From: Tamlana sp. I1
GTDB lineage: Bacteria > Bacteroidota > Bacteroidia > Flavobacteriales > Flavobacteriaceae
NCBI RefSeq assembly: GCF_015355625.1
Contig: NZ_JACLAF010000020.1
Span: forward strand, 1-41,913
DNA: 41,913 bases
Reading direction: 5' to 3'
Part shown: positions 9,236-18,937 of the stretch, piece by piece
Layout of the letters: each line of letters begins with the position of its first letter
Position numbering within the stretch: position 1 is the first letter of the stretch
Notes under the pieces: model-generated
Seen by the model: only the letters and a program-made list of their open reading frames with translations
Databases searched by the model: none
Told to the model about the DNA's origin: nothing
Position numbers and translations under genes: made by a program

Positions 9236-9744
9236 TAAGCAATGTCTTCGACAGGCTCAGACTGACATCGTGGATTTTAATTGTCTTTTGTGCTAAAATT
9301 GAGTTTTTGCTTATTAATTTAAATGAAAACACAAATAGGAGTTGTTTGTCACACAGAGCTTGTCGATGTGTTTTTGAATTAATGGGTTACTTTATAAGCC
9401 ATTATTCGTATTCTAAAAAATAAGCAATGTCTTCGACAGGCTCAGACTGACATTGTGGTTTTTAACTGTCTTTTGTGCTAAATTGGAGTTTTTGCTTATC
9501 AACTTAGATAAAACCCAAATAGGATTTGTTTGTCACACAGAGCTTGTCGAAGTGTTTTTGAATTAATGGGTTACTTTATTAGCCATTATTCGTATTATAT
9601 TAAAAAAGCAATGTCTTCGACAGGTTCAGACTGACATCGTGGTTTTTAACTGTCTTTTGTGCTAAATTGGAGTTTTTGCTTATCAATTTAGATGAAAACA
9701 CAAATAGGAGTAACCATGCCACACAGAATTTGTCGAAGTGATTT
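9236..9744. repeat. Three tandem copies of a 184-bp intergenic repeat
   Basis: Copies start near 9237, 9422 and 9606, with periods of 185 and 184 bp. Each begins with AAGCAATGTCTTCGACAGGC-like sequence and contains, further on, CACAGAGCTTGTCGA. The two parts are near inverted copies of the CTTCGACA(A/G)GCTC flavobacterial repeat, so each unit can fold into a long hairpin. The third copy runs into the end of the acyltransferase gene. No reading frame is conserved between the copies. Confidence 0.85.
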
Positions 9745-11403
9745 TTAAAACTGAAAATAAATAAAAGGTTGAAAATCGGTTGAAAAGGCTTGATAACATA
9801 TAATACCAACCACTACAGAAACTACCACTTTGGCGTAAATTGGGCTGTTGGCATATAGGCTTTCAATGCGTGTTTTGGTAGATGTTGGCAGCCAATGCGT
9901 GATGTAACCTAAAAGCATAACGAGGAAAACGGCTTTATAACTTACCAAAATATCCCAAGCGTAATGCCAGTCCATATGATGCGCCACTTGGGTGTACCAT
10001 TTTGCAATATGTTCCATGCTTTCGCCTCTAAAATAGATGCGTGTAAAAGTGATAAATATTAAGGTTACAAGGATTTTCCACCAACGTACAAACCATTGGT
10101 TGTAGTTTTCGTACGGACTAATTTTGCGCCAGAATTTATAAACTACGATGCCTAAGCCGTTAAGGCCACCCCAGATGACAAACTTCCATGAAGCGCCGTG
10201 CCATAAACCACCAATTAGCATGGTAAGCATGAGGTTGATGTTGGTATTGATTTGTTTTTCGACCGTTTTACTATACAGCGAAGCGATGAAAATAGCTAGG
10301 CAAATACCTAGGGTTACAAACACAACAGTTAGATCTTGGTAGGCATATAAAGTGCCTAAAATAATGATGCTTAAAATGATGTAAGAAGCCACAGAACCTT
10401 TTCGGTTTCCGCCTAATGGAATGTATAAATAATCACGTAGCCAGGTTGATAATGAGATGTGCCAACGCCTCCAAAAATCGCCTGTATTGATGGCTTTATA
10501 AGGCGAATTAAAGTTTACGGGTAGCTTGAAACCCATTAAAAGGGCAAGCCCAATAGCAATATCGGTATAACCTGAAAAATCGCCATAAATCTGGAGGGTG
10601 TACCCAAACATGGCCATAACGTTTGCGAAACCAGAAAACATTTCGGGCGCATCGAATACGCGATCTAGGAAATGCATGGCTATAAAATCGGCAAAAATCA
10701 TTTTTTTAATCAGACCTTTTAAAATCATGAAGGTCCCGCTGTCAAAATCGGCTTTGGTTAAAATGGTAGGTGCCGAAATTTGTGGCACAAAATTTTCGGC
10801 TCTAACAATAGGTCCAGCCACCAGTTGGGGGAAGAAACTCACGTAGAAACCAAAATCTATTATGGAATCTAGTGGTTTTAGTTTTCTGCGGAAGATATCT
10901 ACAGAATAACTGATGGTTTGAAAGGTGTAAAATGAAATCCCCACGGGAAGGATAATTTTATCGACGGTAAAATAACTCTGATCATTAAAACGATTGCCCC
11001 ATTCGGCAAGCCAATTGACTACTTGATAATCGGTATGAAACAACATGTTAACCGAATCGGTAAAGAAATAGGCGTATTTAAAATAGCAGAGTACCGTTAA
11101 ATTGGTAATCACACTTAGAGTGACTAATAGGTAGCGTTTGTTTTTATTTTCACTGTTATAAATGTTTCGGCCTATAAAAAAGTCGACAATGGTACTAAAT
11201 ATTAAAATCCCTATAAATAGTCCGCTGGTTTTGTAGTAAAAGAAAAGCGAAATAAGAAAAAGGTAAGCGTTTCGCTGTTTTATTTTTTTATAAAATAAGC
11301 CAAACAAGGTGTAGGCAACAGCAAAAAATATCCAGAAATTAACTTGTGTAAAAATTAAAGGAAATTCTTCCGAGAATGTAAATATGTCGTAAAGCCTATT
11401 CAT
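9745..11403 (-). CDS. MBOAT-family O-acyltransferase (AlgI-like)
   Basis: This 552-aa integral membrane protein has many transmembrane segments and the MBOAT core. GDFWRRWHISLSTWLRDYLY and IPLGGNRKG mark the cytoplasmic part, and GGLWHGASW carries the predicted catalytic His402. AlgI-type proteins pass acetyl groups across the membrane to a periplasmic or extracellular polysaccharide. The N-terminal ATG overlaps the end of the upstream SGNH gene by 8 bp, so translation is probably coupled. With the two SGNH-like proteins before it, it forms a three-gene O-acetylation unit. The polymer substrate is not known. Confidence 0.93.
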   Translation of the reverse strand: MNRLYDIFTFSEEFPLIFTQVNFWIFFAVAYTLFGLFYKKIKQRNAYLFLISLFFYYKTSGLFIGILIFSTIVDFFIGRNIYNSENKNKRYLLVTLSVITNLTVLCYFKYAYFFTDSVNMLFHTDYQVVNWLAEWGNRFNDQSYFTVDKIILPVGISFYTFQTISYSVDIFRRKLKPLDSIIDFGFYVSFFPQLVAGPIVRAENFVPQISAPTILTKADFDSGTFMILKGLIKKMIFADFIAMHFLDRVFDAPEMFSGFANVMAMFGYTLQIYGDFSGYTDIAIGLALLMGFKLPVNFNSPYKAINTGDFWRRWHISLSTWLRDYLYIPLGGNRKGSVASYIILSIIILGTLYAYQDLTVVFVTLGICLAIFIASLYSKTVEKQINTNINLMLTMLIGGLWHGASWKFVIWGGLNGLGIVVYKFWRKISPYENYNQWFVRWWKILVTLIFITFTRIYFRGESMEHIAKWYTQVAHHMDWHYAWDILVSYKAVFLVMLLGYITHWLPTSTKTRIESLYANSPIYAKVVVSVVVGIICYQAFSTDFQPFIYFQF

Positions 11404-12691
11404 CTAAATGTTTAAAATGATTTAATAATTGCGTGGCATCTTTGCCGGTTGATTTTGCCCAAGCGTTTACAAATGCGTTTAATAATACATCGGCTTTTAC
11501 GCTGTAGCCTAATTTATTAAAATGTATCCGATCTTTAAGCATAAGTTTGTTTTTATACCATTGGTTAGAGGAGCCTAAACCGCCCATTACCGCAAAACAA
11601 TCCCAAACAGCCATGTTGTATTCTTGCGCAAGTTCGTAAATAATATGTTGTTGTTTTATGGTATTTGGGTTTGGGTATTTGCGTTTGTAATAACTATCGT
11701 TAGGAACGGTTAGTAATATAGCACAGTTTGGATTGATGCGTTGAATTTCATCTAAAAATGCCTTGTAATTATTTTTATATTCCTCGGCATCAAAGCGGCT
11801 CTCTGGCATGTAAGCATCGTTAGTGCCTATAGAAACTATAAATAAATCGGGTTTGTAAAGTTCTAATTGCTGCTCGAAATAGGCGCAGCGCTTATAAGAT
11901 TTAAAACTGGCACCATTTACGCCAATGCTTGTGTATTCTATGCCTGGATTGTTATTTAAAAACTCCATACCCATAATGGCAAATTCATGATTTACAGTAG
12001 TAGTGTTTTTTAATTGAAGCTTTAACTGAATAGAATCGATGGTTTTATTAAACCGAAACTCTTTATACATTTTAGCGTAGTTAATAGTATCCGATGTTAC
12101 TAAAGCCGTATCGATAACGCTTAAGGTATAATCGTTTTTCCAAGTGTTGTAGAACACTCTTAATTTATCAAAATCGTATTTTTTAGCGGTATAGTTTTTA
12201 TGGTTTGATTTAACCGTGATGGTATCTAATTTATCGCTAAAAGTGCCTGTAATGCCTGATAAGCCCCAAGCAATGCTATCGGATTTAATGGAGCATCGGT
12301 AACCCTGCCATTTGCCTTTAGTTGCTGTAACCCTATAGCTTAACGGATTATGGGTTTTAGCAAGATGGTACGGAAATACAAAACCCCGTTGCCCCATAGC
12401 AACAGCATTCATGTTTTGTAAATAGGTTCTTAATTTATTGGAATACATATCGGCATGAATATGAGAACCCCCAATATGCATGATGTGTAGTTTTTCTTTT
12501 TTGCCTTCGTAAAGACTATCTAAAGTTCTAAAAAACTGTTGAAATGTTGGTGATTTATCAGCAAATTTTAAAGTGTTTTCTTCAAAATGAATAAGATGAC
12601 CTAAGCTTGGTTTTATGCTATCCAATACGTAATGTTGCGCATATATAGACGTAGTTACCAAACAGGTAAGAGCTAATAACTTTATTTTCAT
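11396..12691 (-). CDS. Secreted SGNH/GDSL-like hydrolase or acetyltransferase
   Basis: This 431-aa protein has a signal peptide (MKIKLLALTCLVTTSIYAQ). SGNH-type blocks are present: IMHIGGSHIHADMYSNKL (block I, with Gly-Ser in place of Gly-Asp-Ser), SIGTNDAYMPES (block III, GTND) and DRIHFNKLGY (block V, with the catalytic His). The block I residue pattern differs from classic GDS. Such proteins next to an MBOAT gene act as periplasmic O-acetyltransferases or esterases on polysaccharides. It overlaps the upstream gene by 4 bp and the downstream MBOAT gene by 8 bp, indicating a tight operon. Confidence 0.85.
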   Translation of the reverse strand: MKIKLLALTCLVTTSIYAQHYVLDSIKPSLGHLIHFEENTLKFADKSPTFQQFFRTLDSLYEGKKEKLHIMHIGGSHIHADMYSNKLRTYLQNMNAVAMGQRGFVFPYHLAKTHNPLSYRVTATKGKWQGYRCSIKSDSIAWGLSGITGTFSDKLDTITVKSNHKNYTAKKYDFDKLRVFYNTWKNDYTLSVIDTALVTSDTINYAKMYKEFRFNKTIDSIQLKLQLKNTTTVNHEFAIMGMEFLNNNPGIEYTSIGVNGASFKSYKRCAYFEQQLELYKPDLFIVSIGTNDAYMPESRFDAEEYKNNYKAFLDEIQRINPNCAILLTVPNDSYYKRKYPNPNTIKQQHIIYELAQEYNMAVWDCFAVMGGLGSSNQWYKNKLMLKDRIHFNKLGYSVKADVLLNAFVNAWAKSTGKDATQLLNHFKHLDE

Positions 12692-14181
12692 TTGTTATCA
12701 GTTAGGTCTAAATACAAGGACAGAAAAAGAATTTCTGAAATAATTTTTGTTCCAGAAGGCGAAAAGTGTGTGTAATCATTTCCTGCCAATCTTTGGTCTA
12801 CCCAATACGGCATCGAGTTTTTACCACCCATGGCTTCATAAATACTCCAATACGCAACACCATCTTTAGTAAAAACTTCTTTTAGTGTTTCATTTAAATA
12901 CGGTAAAAGGGGATAGGTTACCATTTCGCCATTTTGAGTGGTAGACATATCGCCAGGGCCAATAAAAAGGACACTGGCATCGTTCGATTTACGTTTTACC
13001 CAATTTACATGATTTTTTAAATAGCCCACATATTTCTTAACATGAAGCGAATCTTTAAAATAAGGTACAGAGTTTCCGCCGTATTGAAAAATGAGAAGTT
13101 TAGGATCTAGAGCTTTATACATTTGTGCAAAAACTTGACTGTTAGCACCTGCAAATACAGTTCCTGCCGAACCACGCATGGCCACGTTATCTAGATTGAT
13201 GCCTTTTTCGCCATCGAGGGTGAGGCCGTAAAAATCGGGGCTTATTTTACTTTCTAACTCGATTTTTAAAGCGGTTGGTGTTTCAGGGAAATTTATGGCG
13301 TATTTATGGTAGTTGCCATCGTTTATAAGCTGATCGGTTTTAATTAAATTTCCATTGTTATAAACGTTTATGGTGGTTGGTGTTACCGAATTTCCGTAGT
13401 GTAAGCCAATACGCGTGAATTTTTTTAATCGGTTATAAGGCTTAGATGGCACACCAATATAAATACTTGCTTTGGTAGTAGGAAGTGAATCTAAAAGCGC
13501 ATCGTTTATGCTATCGTAAACTTGGGTAAATCGTGATAAGGATGTGTAGGCCCCATATTTTTTATGTTCAAAGAGGTCTGCTCTTCTGTCAAAATACGCA
13601 TGACGCGTCCAGTTTTCAGAAGGGACTACATCGTTGCTAATTTGCTCGTAAACCTGAACTATAGGAACAAATCCAGGGCCATTTCCGCTGTACAATCCTT
13701 GCAATCTGTTTCTAACATAGGCAGAAATACGATCGCCTTCTAATTGTGAATCGCCATAATGAATGATGCGACATTGGTCTGACGATAAATTAGCACGTAA
13801 TTTTTCTAAGTATTCTTTTTTGTTTTCAGGGTAATGAATACGTTGTACTTTAGAAGTGTCTATTTTTTTTAGGTTAGGAGCAGGTGCTTTTTCCACTTTA
13901 ACGGCAACTTCTTCTTTTTCATCTTCTTCCTCAGAAATGGTTATAAGTGCTTCAACATTATTAACAATACTGTCTAAGGATTTAACCTGTGGGGTTTCAG
14001 CCTTTTTTGTTTGAAGAAAGGTTGCAGATTTCGGATATTTTATAGCCACATCTCCAATGAAAAAGCCTTCTTCAAAAGTTCCGTTTTGTAATTGTTTAGC
14101 TTCTGAAAAGAAGGTAATTCCGAAGAGGATCAATAAAATAATGACCAGGTATACGGAAATTTTTAGTGGCGTGTATTTCAA
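12688..14181 (-). CDS. Membrane-anchored SGNH-like protein of the O-acylation operon
   Basis: This 497-aa protein has an N-terminal membrane anchor (residues about 9-27) and an acidic linker rich in Glu, Val and Lys (about 80-110). The SGNH-like domain carries RIIHYGDSQLEGDRIS (block I, GDSQ), LIFQYGGNSVPY (block III, with GGNS) and GNDYTHFSPSGT (block V, DxxH). It is the first gene of the operon and overlaps the next by 4 bp. The likely role is acetyl transfer or removal on a surface polymer at the periplasmic side of the membrane, together with the MBOAT protein. Confidence 0.82.
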   Translation of the reverse strand: MKYTPLKISVYLVIILLILFGITFFSEAKQLQNGTFEEGFFIGDVAIKYPKSATFLQTKKAETPQVKSLDSIVNNVEALITISEEEDEKEEVAVKVEKAPAPNLKKIDTSKVQRIHYPENKKEYLEKLRANLSSDQCRIIHYGDSQLEGDRISAYVRNRLQGLYSGNGPGFVPIVQVYEQISNDVVPSENWTRHAYFDRRADLFEHKKYGAYTSLSRFTQVYDSINDALLDSLPTTKASIYIGVPSKPYNRLKKFTRIGLHYGNSVTPTTINVYNNGNLIKTDQLINDGNYHKYAINFPETPTALKIELESKISPDFYGLTLDGEKGINLDNVAMRGSAGTVFAGANSQVFAQMYKALDPKLLIFQYGGNSVPYFKDSLHVKKYVGYLKNHVNWVKRKSNDASVLFIGPGDMSTTQNGEMVTYPLLPYLNETLKEVFTKDGVAYWSIYEAMGGKNSMPYWVDQRLAGNDYTHFSPSGTKIISEILFLSLYLDLTDNK

Positions 14182-14658
14182 ATCTGCTTAAAATTAAGAG
14201 GGTTACAAATCGGCATTTGGCTATAAAGATACATGTCTTCACTATAATTATCAAAACCAAGGGAAATAAACCTGTATTTGGGGTAGCATTTTTAAATATA
14301 TTTCAATATAAATTTTTTTATAAAAGTATATGATAAAAAAATAGGTTTGAGGCTGCTAGTATTCAAAATGCTTTTAAACATATAAGAGCGTTATATTCTA
14401 TTTTTTAATAGAAGTTAATAGTATAATTAATTTTGTGTTTTTTTATGAAAACGGACTAATCGAATAAAAAGGTAAAGCACTACTATTTAGAAAGCTAAAA
14501 TAAACATTGTGTAGCTGTTTCTAAAATACGCCATTTTTATTAAAAGTGACAGCTTGTCAGTATTTTTGAATTGGCACAAAGATTGACTTATACAACTCGA
14601 AATTAAAAATGAACACATGTTTCCGTGAAGACGGAAATCTATAAACAAATAAAATATT
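14182..14658. other. Intergenic region between divergent operons
   Basis: These 477 bp contain the promoters of the O-acylation operon (minus strand) and dnaK (plus strand). Apart from the elements listed at 14547-14586, no gene or repeat was seen. A 69-aa minus-strand frame at 14487-14696 crosses the dnaK start and is not credible. Confidence 0.5.
14547..14586 (+). promoter_or_regulatory. Candidate heat-shock control region of dnaK
   Basis: A short palindrome TGACAGCTTGTCA (14547-14559) is followed by TTGGCACAAAGATTGA (14571-14586), 72 bp before the ATG. The second element resembles the -24/-12 sigma-54 type (TGGCAC-N5-TTGC) with one departure at the last C. No CIRCE inverted repeat is present. 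The assignment rests on pattern only. Confidence 0.35.
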
Positions 14659-16563
14659 ATGAGTAAAATTATTGGAATCGATTTAGGAACAACCAACTCT
14701 TGCGTTTCTGTAATGGAAGGTAATGAGCCTGTAGTTATTCCTAATGCAGAAGGGAAAAGAACAACACCATCTGTAATTGCCTTTGTTGAAGGCGGAGAAA
14801 TTAAAGTTGGAGATCCAGCGAAAAGACAAGCAGTAACAAACCCAACTAAAACTGTTTATTCAATTAAACGTTTTATGGGAAATAAATATTCTGAATCTCA
14901 AAAAGAAGCAGAACGTGTACCATATAAAGTGGTAAAAGGTGATAATGACACACCTAGAGTTGATATTGACGGTCGTTTATATACACCTCAAGAATTATCG
15001 GCTATGATTCTTCAAAAAATGAAGAAAACAGCTGAAGATTATTTAGGTCAAGATGTATCTCGTGCTGTAATTACAGTACCAGCTTACTTCAACGATTCGC
15101 AACGTCAAGCGACTAAAGAAGCTGGAGAAATTGCAGGTTTAAAAGTAGAGCGTATTATTAACGAGCCTACTGCTGCAGCTTTAGCTTACGGATTAGATAA
15201 AAAAGGAACAGACCAAAAAATAGTAGTATTCGATTTTGGTGGAGGAACACATGATGTATCTATCCTTGAATTAGGAGATGGTGTATTTGAAGTACTTTCA
15301 ACAGATGGTGATACACACTTAGGTGGTGATGATGTTGATGAGAAAATCATCAATTGGTTAGCTGATGAGTTTCAAACTGAAGAAAGCATGGATTTAAGAA
15401 AAGATCCAATGTCACTTCAACGTTTAAAAGAAGCTGCTGAAAAAGCGAAGATTGAATTATCATCTTCTGCACAAACAGAAATCAACTTACCATATATCAC
15501 AGCTACTGCTAGTGGACCAAAACACTTAGTGCGTACTTTAACAAAATCTAAATTCGAGCAATTAATCGACGATTTAGTGAAACGTACTATCGCGCCATGT
15601 GAGTCTGCTTTAAAAGCAGCAGGTTTATCAAAATCTGATATCGATGAGGTTATTTTAGTAGGTGGTTCTACACGTATCCCTGCGGTACAAGCAGCTGTTG
15701 AGAAATTCTTCGGAAAAACACCAAGTAAAGGTGTAAATCCAGATGAGGTTGTTTCTTTAGGAGCAGGTATCCAAGGTGGTGTATTAACAGGAGATGTTAA
15801 AGATGTATTACTTTTAGATGTAACGCCTTTATCTCTTGGTATTGAAACTATGGGTAATGTATTTACAAAACTTATTGAAGCGAATACAACCATTCCTACT
15901 AAGAAATCGCAAGTATTCTCTACAGCAGCAGATAATCAGCCATCAGTAGAAATTCACGTATTGCAAGGTGAGCGTGCTATGGCAGCCGATAACAAAACAA
16001 TTGGACGTTTCCACTTAGATGGTATTCCACCAGCAAGACGTGGTACACCTCAAATTGAAGTAACGTTTGATATTGATGCTAACGGTATTATTAAAGTATC
16101 GGCTACAGATAAAGCAACAAATAAAACCCAAGATATTCGTATTGAAGCATCTTCTGGTTTAACTGAAGAAGAAATTCAAAAGATGAAAGCTGATGCTGAA
16201 GCAAATGCTGAAGCAGATAAAGCTGCAGCTGAAAATGCTCAGAAATTAAATGAAGCTGATTCTATGATTTTCCAAACTGAAAAACAATTAGAAGAGTTTG
16301 GTGATAAATTATCTGAAGATAAAAAACAACCAATCGTTGAAGCTTTAGAAGAATTGAAAAAAGCTTATGAGTCTAAAGATATCGCGGTAATTACCCCTGC
16401 TTTAGATAAAATTAACGAAGCTTGGAAAGTAGCTAGCGAAGAAATGTACAAAGCGCAAGCTGAAGCACAAGGCGGTGCAGAAGCTCCAGGACCAGATGCT
16501 GGTGCAAGCGGGCAATCTGAAAACAGCGACGTTGAAGACGTAGACTTCGAAGAAGTCAAGTAG
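14659..16563 (+). CDS. dnaK: Molecular chaperone DnaK (Hsp70)
   Basis: This 634-aa Hsp70 uses ATP to bind and release unfolded proteins with DnaJ and GrpE in the cytosol. The ATPase domain opens with [18 protein letters not shown] and contains [39 protein letters not shown] and [14 protein letters not shown]. The substrate domain follows from about residue 385, then a helical lid and a Gly/Ala-rich tail ending DVDFEEVK. The GGGTHD variant has His where E. coli has Phe. dnaJ and grpE are not in the window. The last codons are duplicated downstream of the stop (see 16541-16603). Confidence 0.98.
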   Translation: MSKIIGIDLGTTNSCVSVMEGNEPVVIPNAEGKRTTPSVIAFVEGGEIKVGDPAKRQAVTNPTKTVYSIKRFMGNKYSESQKEAERVPYKVVKGDNDTPRVDIDGRLYTPQELSAMILQKMKKTAEDYLGQDVSRAVITVPAYFNDSQRQATKEAGEIAGLKVERIINEPTAAALAYGLDKKGTDQKIVVFDFGGGTHDVSILELGDGVFEVLSTDGDTHLGGDDVDEKIINWLADEFQTEESMDLRKDPMSLQRLKEAAEKAKIELSSSAQTEINLPYITATASGPKHLVRTLTKSKFEQLIDDLVKRTIAPCESALKAAGLSKSDIDEVILVGGSTRIPAVQAAVEKFFGKTPSKGVNPDEVVSLGAGIQGGVLTGDVKDVLLLDVTPLSLGIETMGNVFTKLIEANTTIPTKKSQVFSTAADNQPSVEIHVLQGERAMAADNKTIGRFHLDGIPPARRGTPQIEVTFDIDANGIIKVSATDKATNKTQDIRIEASSGLTEEEIQKMKADAEANAEADKAAAENAQKLNEADSMIFQTEKQLEEFGDKLSEDKKQPIVEALEELKKAYESKDIAVITPALDKINEAWKVASEEMYKAQAEAQGGAEAPGPDAGASGQSENSDVEDVDFEEVK

Positions 16564-16603
16564 CCTGTACTGAGCGAAGTCGAAGTATAGACTTCGAAGA
16601 AGT
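16541..16603. repeat. 16-bp direct repeat flanking a small insertion at the dnaK stop
   Basis: TAGACTTCGAAGAAGT occurs at 16541-16556, inside the last codons of dnaK, and again at 16588-16603 after the stop. The 31 bp between them carry the current stop and a TGAGCGAAGTCGAAG motif of the flavobacterial intergenic repeat. The second copy still reads as the old gene end (DFEEVK then TAA). This is the pattern of a small element inserted with a target duplication. Confidence 0.7.
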
Positions 16604-16617
16604 AAAATAAATAAAAG

Positions 16618-16638
16618 GTTCCTGCTTTCGCAGGAATC
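16618..16638. other. Short hairpin after dnaK
   Basis: GGTTCCTGC pairs with GCAGGAATC around TTTC (one wobble pair). No T-run follows, so it may protect the mRNA end or be a repeat rather than a terminator. Confidence 0.4.
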
Positions 16639-16653
16639 TTACTCTATAAAACT

Positions 16654-16687
16654 AAACGCAATCATTAATTTGGTTGCGTTTTTTTTA
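16654..16687 (+). terminator. dnaK terminator
   Basis: AAACGCAA and TTGCGTTT pair around a 12-nt loop, followed by a T-run. Confidence 0.75.
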
Positions 16688-16735
16688 TAAATCTAATTCT
16701 TGTAATATTGTAGGAAAACTTAAAGCTCCTTTTTT

Positions 16736-17248
16736 ATGAAAAAATTAATCCTTTTATTTTCGGTATTTACATTAGTATTATCATCGTGCTCGAATGACGA
16801 TGGCGACTCTGAATTTACAGGCGATTTGGTAGGCACCTGGTTAATCACCGATTTAACTTATGAAGGCACTCTTGAAACCTCGGTTCAAGGCTTTCCAATT
16901 ACAACTGATTTTGAAGGTGAAGCTTATGATATGACTAATACCTTAACCTTTAATGAATCTCCAAATACCGTAGACTCTGAAGGTAGTTGCAATTTAGAAA
17001 TCACCTTTACTTTTGCAGGAGAAACAGAAACAGAATATGTTGAAGATTTTCAATTTCTTGAAAGTGGCACTTGGGAAGTTAAAGGCAATAAATTAATCAT
17101 CACGAATAATGGTGAAGAGCATATGGCCGATATCTTCTTTCTTACAGATGATAAATTAGTATTAGAAGTAGATCAAGTTGAAGAAAACGTCGTAGATGGC
17201 GTAAATGTAATTACAACAGTAAAAAGTATTGCTACGTTCGAACGGTAG
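16736..17248 (+). CDS. Lipocalin-like lipoprotein
   Basis: This 170-aa protein has a lipoprotein signal peptide (MKKLILLFSVFTLVLSSC), an acidic tether (SNDDGDSE) and then a beta-rich domain. The domain starts LVGTWLITDLTYEG and has later strands such as ESGTWEVKGNKLIITNNGE and DDKLVLEVDQVEE. The GTW near the start of the domain and the overall layout match the lipocalin-like lipoproteins common in Flavobacteriaceae. The ligand is unknown. It is a single-gene unit between terminators. Confidence 0.8.
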   Translation: MKKLILLFSVFTLVLSSCSNDDGDSEFTGDLVGTWLITDLTYEGTLETSVQGFPITTDFEGEAYDMTNTLTFNESPNTVDSEGSCNLEITFTFAGETETEYVEDFQFLESGTWEVKGNKLIITNNGEEHMADIFFLTDDKLVLEVDQVEENVVDGVNVITTVKSIATFER

Positions 17249-17263
17249 AAATAATTAAATAAT

Positions 17264-17318
17264 AAAGGCTGTTTGAAAAGTTTATCTAAAAATTGAATAA
17301 ACGCTTCATACAGCCTTT
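17264..17318. terminator. Bidirectional terminator between convergent genes
   Basis: AAAGGCTGT (17264-17272) pairs exactly with ACAGCCTTT (17310-17318) across a 37-nt loop. It serves the lipocalin-like gene and the minus-strand gene that ends at 17340. Confidence 0.65.
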
Positions 17319-17339
17319 CACTAATAGCATAACACTTAT

Positions 17340-17870
17340 TTATAAAATATTGCCCTGAGGGTCAACTCTTAATGTTTTATTTTTCCCATTGGCAGTAACC
17401 ACTTTAATTTTATAAAGTTTTTCGGTTCCTTTATTATGGGAGTAATTCACGAAATAGATATTATTTTTAAAAACACAACCAGGGTAGTGGCTACTAACCG
17501 AATTCCTAACTATATACGGTAGAGTAACATCTTTAAAACGTTCGAAAGATTTTGTAAGATTACCTTTTGCATCGAAACTAGCAGTAATGCTTCCACTGTA
17601 ATCGTCTTGTTCTTCAAAAGTAACACGGTATTCGCTTGTTTTATTATCGTAAATAGCTTCCTTAGTAATATCATACTGTGCGACCTTACTTTCTAGCGAA
17701 TAAATACGTTTAGCCATTTTTGATTCTAAAACAGCACTGAAATAATTGCTGTTAACAGCGGTAACAGTTTTGTACTTTAGTAAGATTAAGTCGTCAGACT
17801 CGAAACTTGATTGAGAGAACATTAGGGTGGTAAACCCTAGAGTAAATAGACCAATTAAAAAATTTTTCAT
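17340..17870 (-). CDS. Secreted protein of unknown function (PepSY-like fold possible)
   Basis: This 176-aa protein has a cleavable signal peptide (MKNFLIGLFTLGFTTLMFSQ). The mature part is rich in Tyr, Lys and beta-forming residues. It has two similar blocks, YRVTFEEQDDYSGSITASFDAKGNL and YKIKVVTANGKNKTLRVDPQGNIL, each ending in a D-x-x-G-N turn. Such paired blocks resemble PepSY-like or beta-lactamase-inhibitor-like periplasmic proteins, but the match is weak. It probably stands alone, and its partner is unknown. Confidence 0.7.
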   Translation of the reverse strand: MKNFLIGLFTLGFTTLMFSQSSFESDDLILLKYKTVTAVNSNYFSAVLESKMAKRIYSLESKVAQYDITKEAIYDNKTSEYRVTFEEQDDYSGSITASFDAKGNLTKSFERFKDVTLPYIVRNSVSSHYPGCVFKNNIYFVNYSHNKGTEKLYKIKVVTANGKNKTLRVDPQGNIL

Positions 17871-18020
17871 AGCAATAGATTTAAATTAAACACTTTGTTA
17901 ATAAATAATCCATTCTTGAGGGAGAAAGCTATTTTAATAGATATTGCAAGTTAAATATAATAATGCAAGTAAAATGCTACTTAAGTCGCACATTGGTAAT
18001 GTTTTATGTAAAAAAAATAT

Positions 18021-18713
18021 TTATTCTTTCGATTTATTTACAAGCAAGTTCATATTGGTAATTTTAATATGCTTGTTTTTTATATCAATAATACCATCTT
18101 CTTTAAATTGTTGGATGTTTCTATTTAAAACAGCTCGAGTTGTTCCAATCAATTGTGCTAATTCTTTATGGGGTAAGCCATTTATGATTTCAATTTTTTG
18201 ACTTGTTTCATTGGTGTGTTGTAGTAGTAATTTAGCTAATCGGGTAGCTGTAGTATCTAAATTAGAACTTGTAACATAGTTCTCTAAAGTCTTCATTTTA
18301 AGCATGATGTATTGCAATGCGTTTTTGTAAAATGATATATGATTAAGCATCCATTGTTTCAAATAGGGTAAAGGAATAGATAAGACTTGAATGTCGTCTA
18401 AAGTTTCATAAAAAACATCATGATGATCCCAATTGAAAAGGTGATACAAATCGAAAACATCATGTTTTGTGATGATAAACAATGTTATTTTACGGTCCTT
18501 TTCAGCATTATAAAAATAAACTTTTATACGACCAGAGGTTATAATATAAAATTGATGAATGGTTTTGGCGCTGCCTAAAAAGCAAAGCCGTTTTGGCCAT
18601 GTTTCTATAATGGCATGACCTAGTAATTGGATTAATGCACTTTCAGGAACATCTTTAAATAAAGGATTTGTTTTTAGTTCGTTTAAACCATCATTGGCAT
18701 GGGTTAACATCAT
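18021..18713 (-). CDS. Crp/Fnr-family transcriptional regulator
   Basis: This 230-aa protein has an N-terminal cyclic-nucleotide-binding-like barrel (residues about 18-130) and a C-terminal winged helix. The latter has LPHKELAQLIGTTRAVLNRNIQQFKEDGIID as its DNA-recognition segment. The barrel lacks an obvious phosphate-binding cassette and the Cys ligands of FNR, so the signal cannot be deduced. The gene is a single unit. Its upstream gap (18714-18937) is shared with the divergent methyltransferase gene. Confidence 0.9.
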   Translation of the reverse strand: MMLTHANDGLNELKTNPLFKDVPESALIQLLGHAIIETWPKRLCFLGSAKTIHQFYIITSGRIKVYFYNAEKDRKITLFIITKHDVFDLYHLFNWDHHDVFYETLDDIQVLSIPLPYLKQWMLNHISFYKNALQYIMLKMKTLENYVTSSNLDTTATRLAKLLLQHTNETSQKIEIINGLPHKELAQLIGTTRAVLNRNIQQFKEDGIIDIKNKHIKITNMNLLVNKSKE

Positions 18714-18914
18714 AATATTACAGCACTTAAGTAAATAGGCTAATAAATAATTTGGGAATGCTGCTAGTAATTTTTAGAGAGATGTAAATTTAATCATTTA
18801 ATAATCAGTATGCTGCATTTAATGTTGCATTTATGAAATTTTTAATAATTCCAAATAAAGGAATATAAACACGCATTATAAAAGCGATTAAGTCAAATAA
18901 ATTATAAAAACGAC

Positions 18915-18922
18915 TACTTTTG
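18915..18922 (+). promoter_or_regulatory. TANNTTTG box for the methyltransferase gene
   Basis: TACTTTTG, 15 bp before the ATG at 18938. Confidence 0.45.
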
Positions 18923-18937
18923 TTTTAAAATCGAATT

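Noticed and set aside
14182-14658. CIRCE element for HrcA control of dnaK
   Set aside because: No TTAGCACTC-N9-GAGTGCTAA-type repeat is present.
15417-15893. 158-aa minus-strand frame inside dnaK
   Set aside because: It is an antisense shadow of a certain gene and has no protein-like motif.
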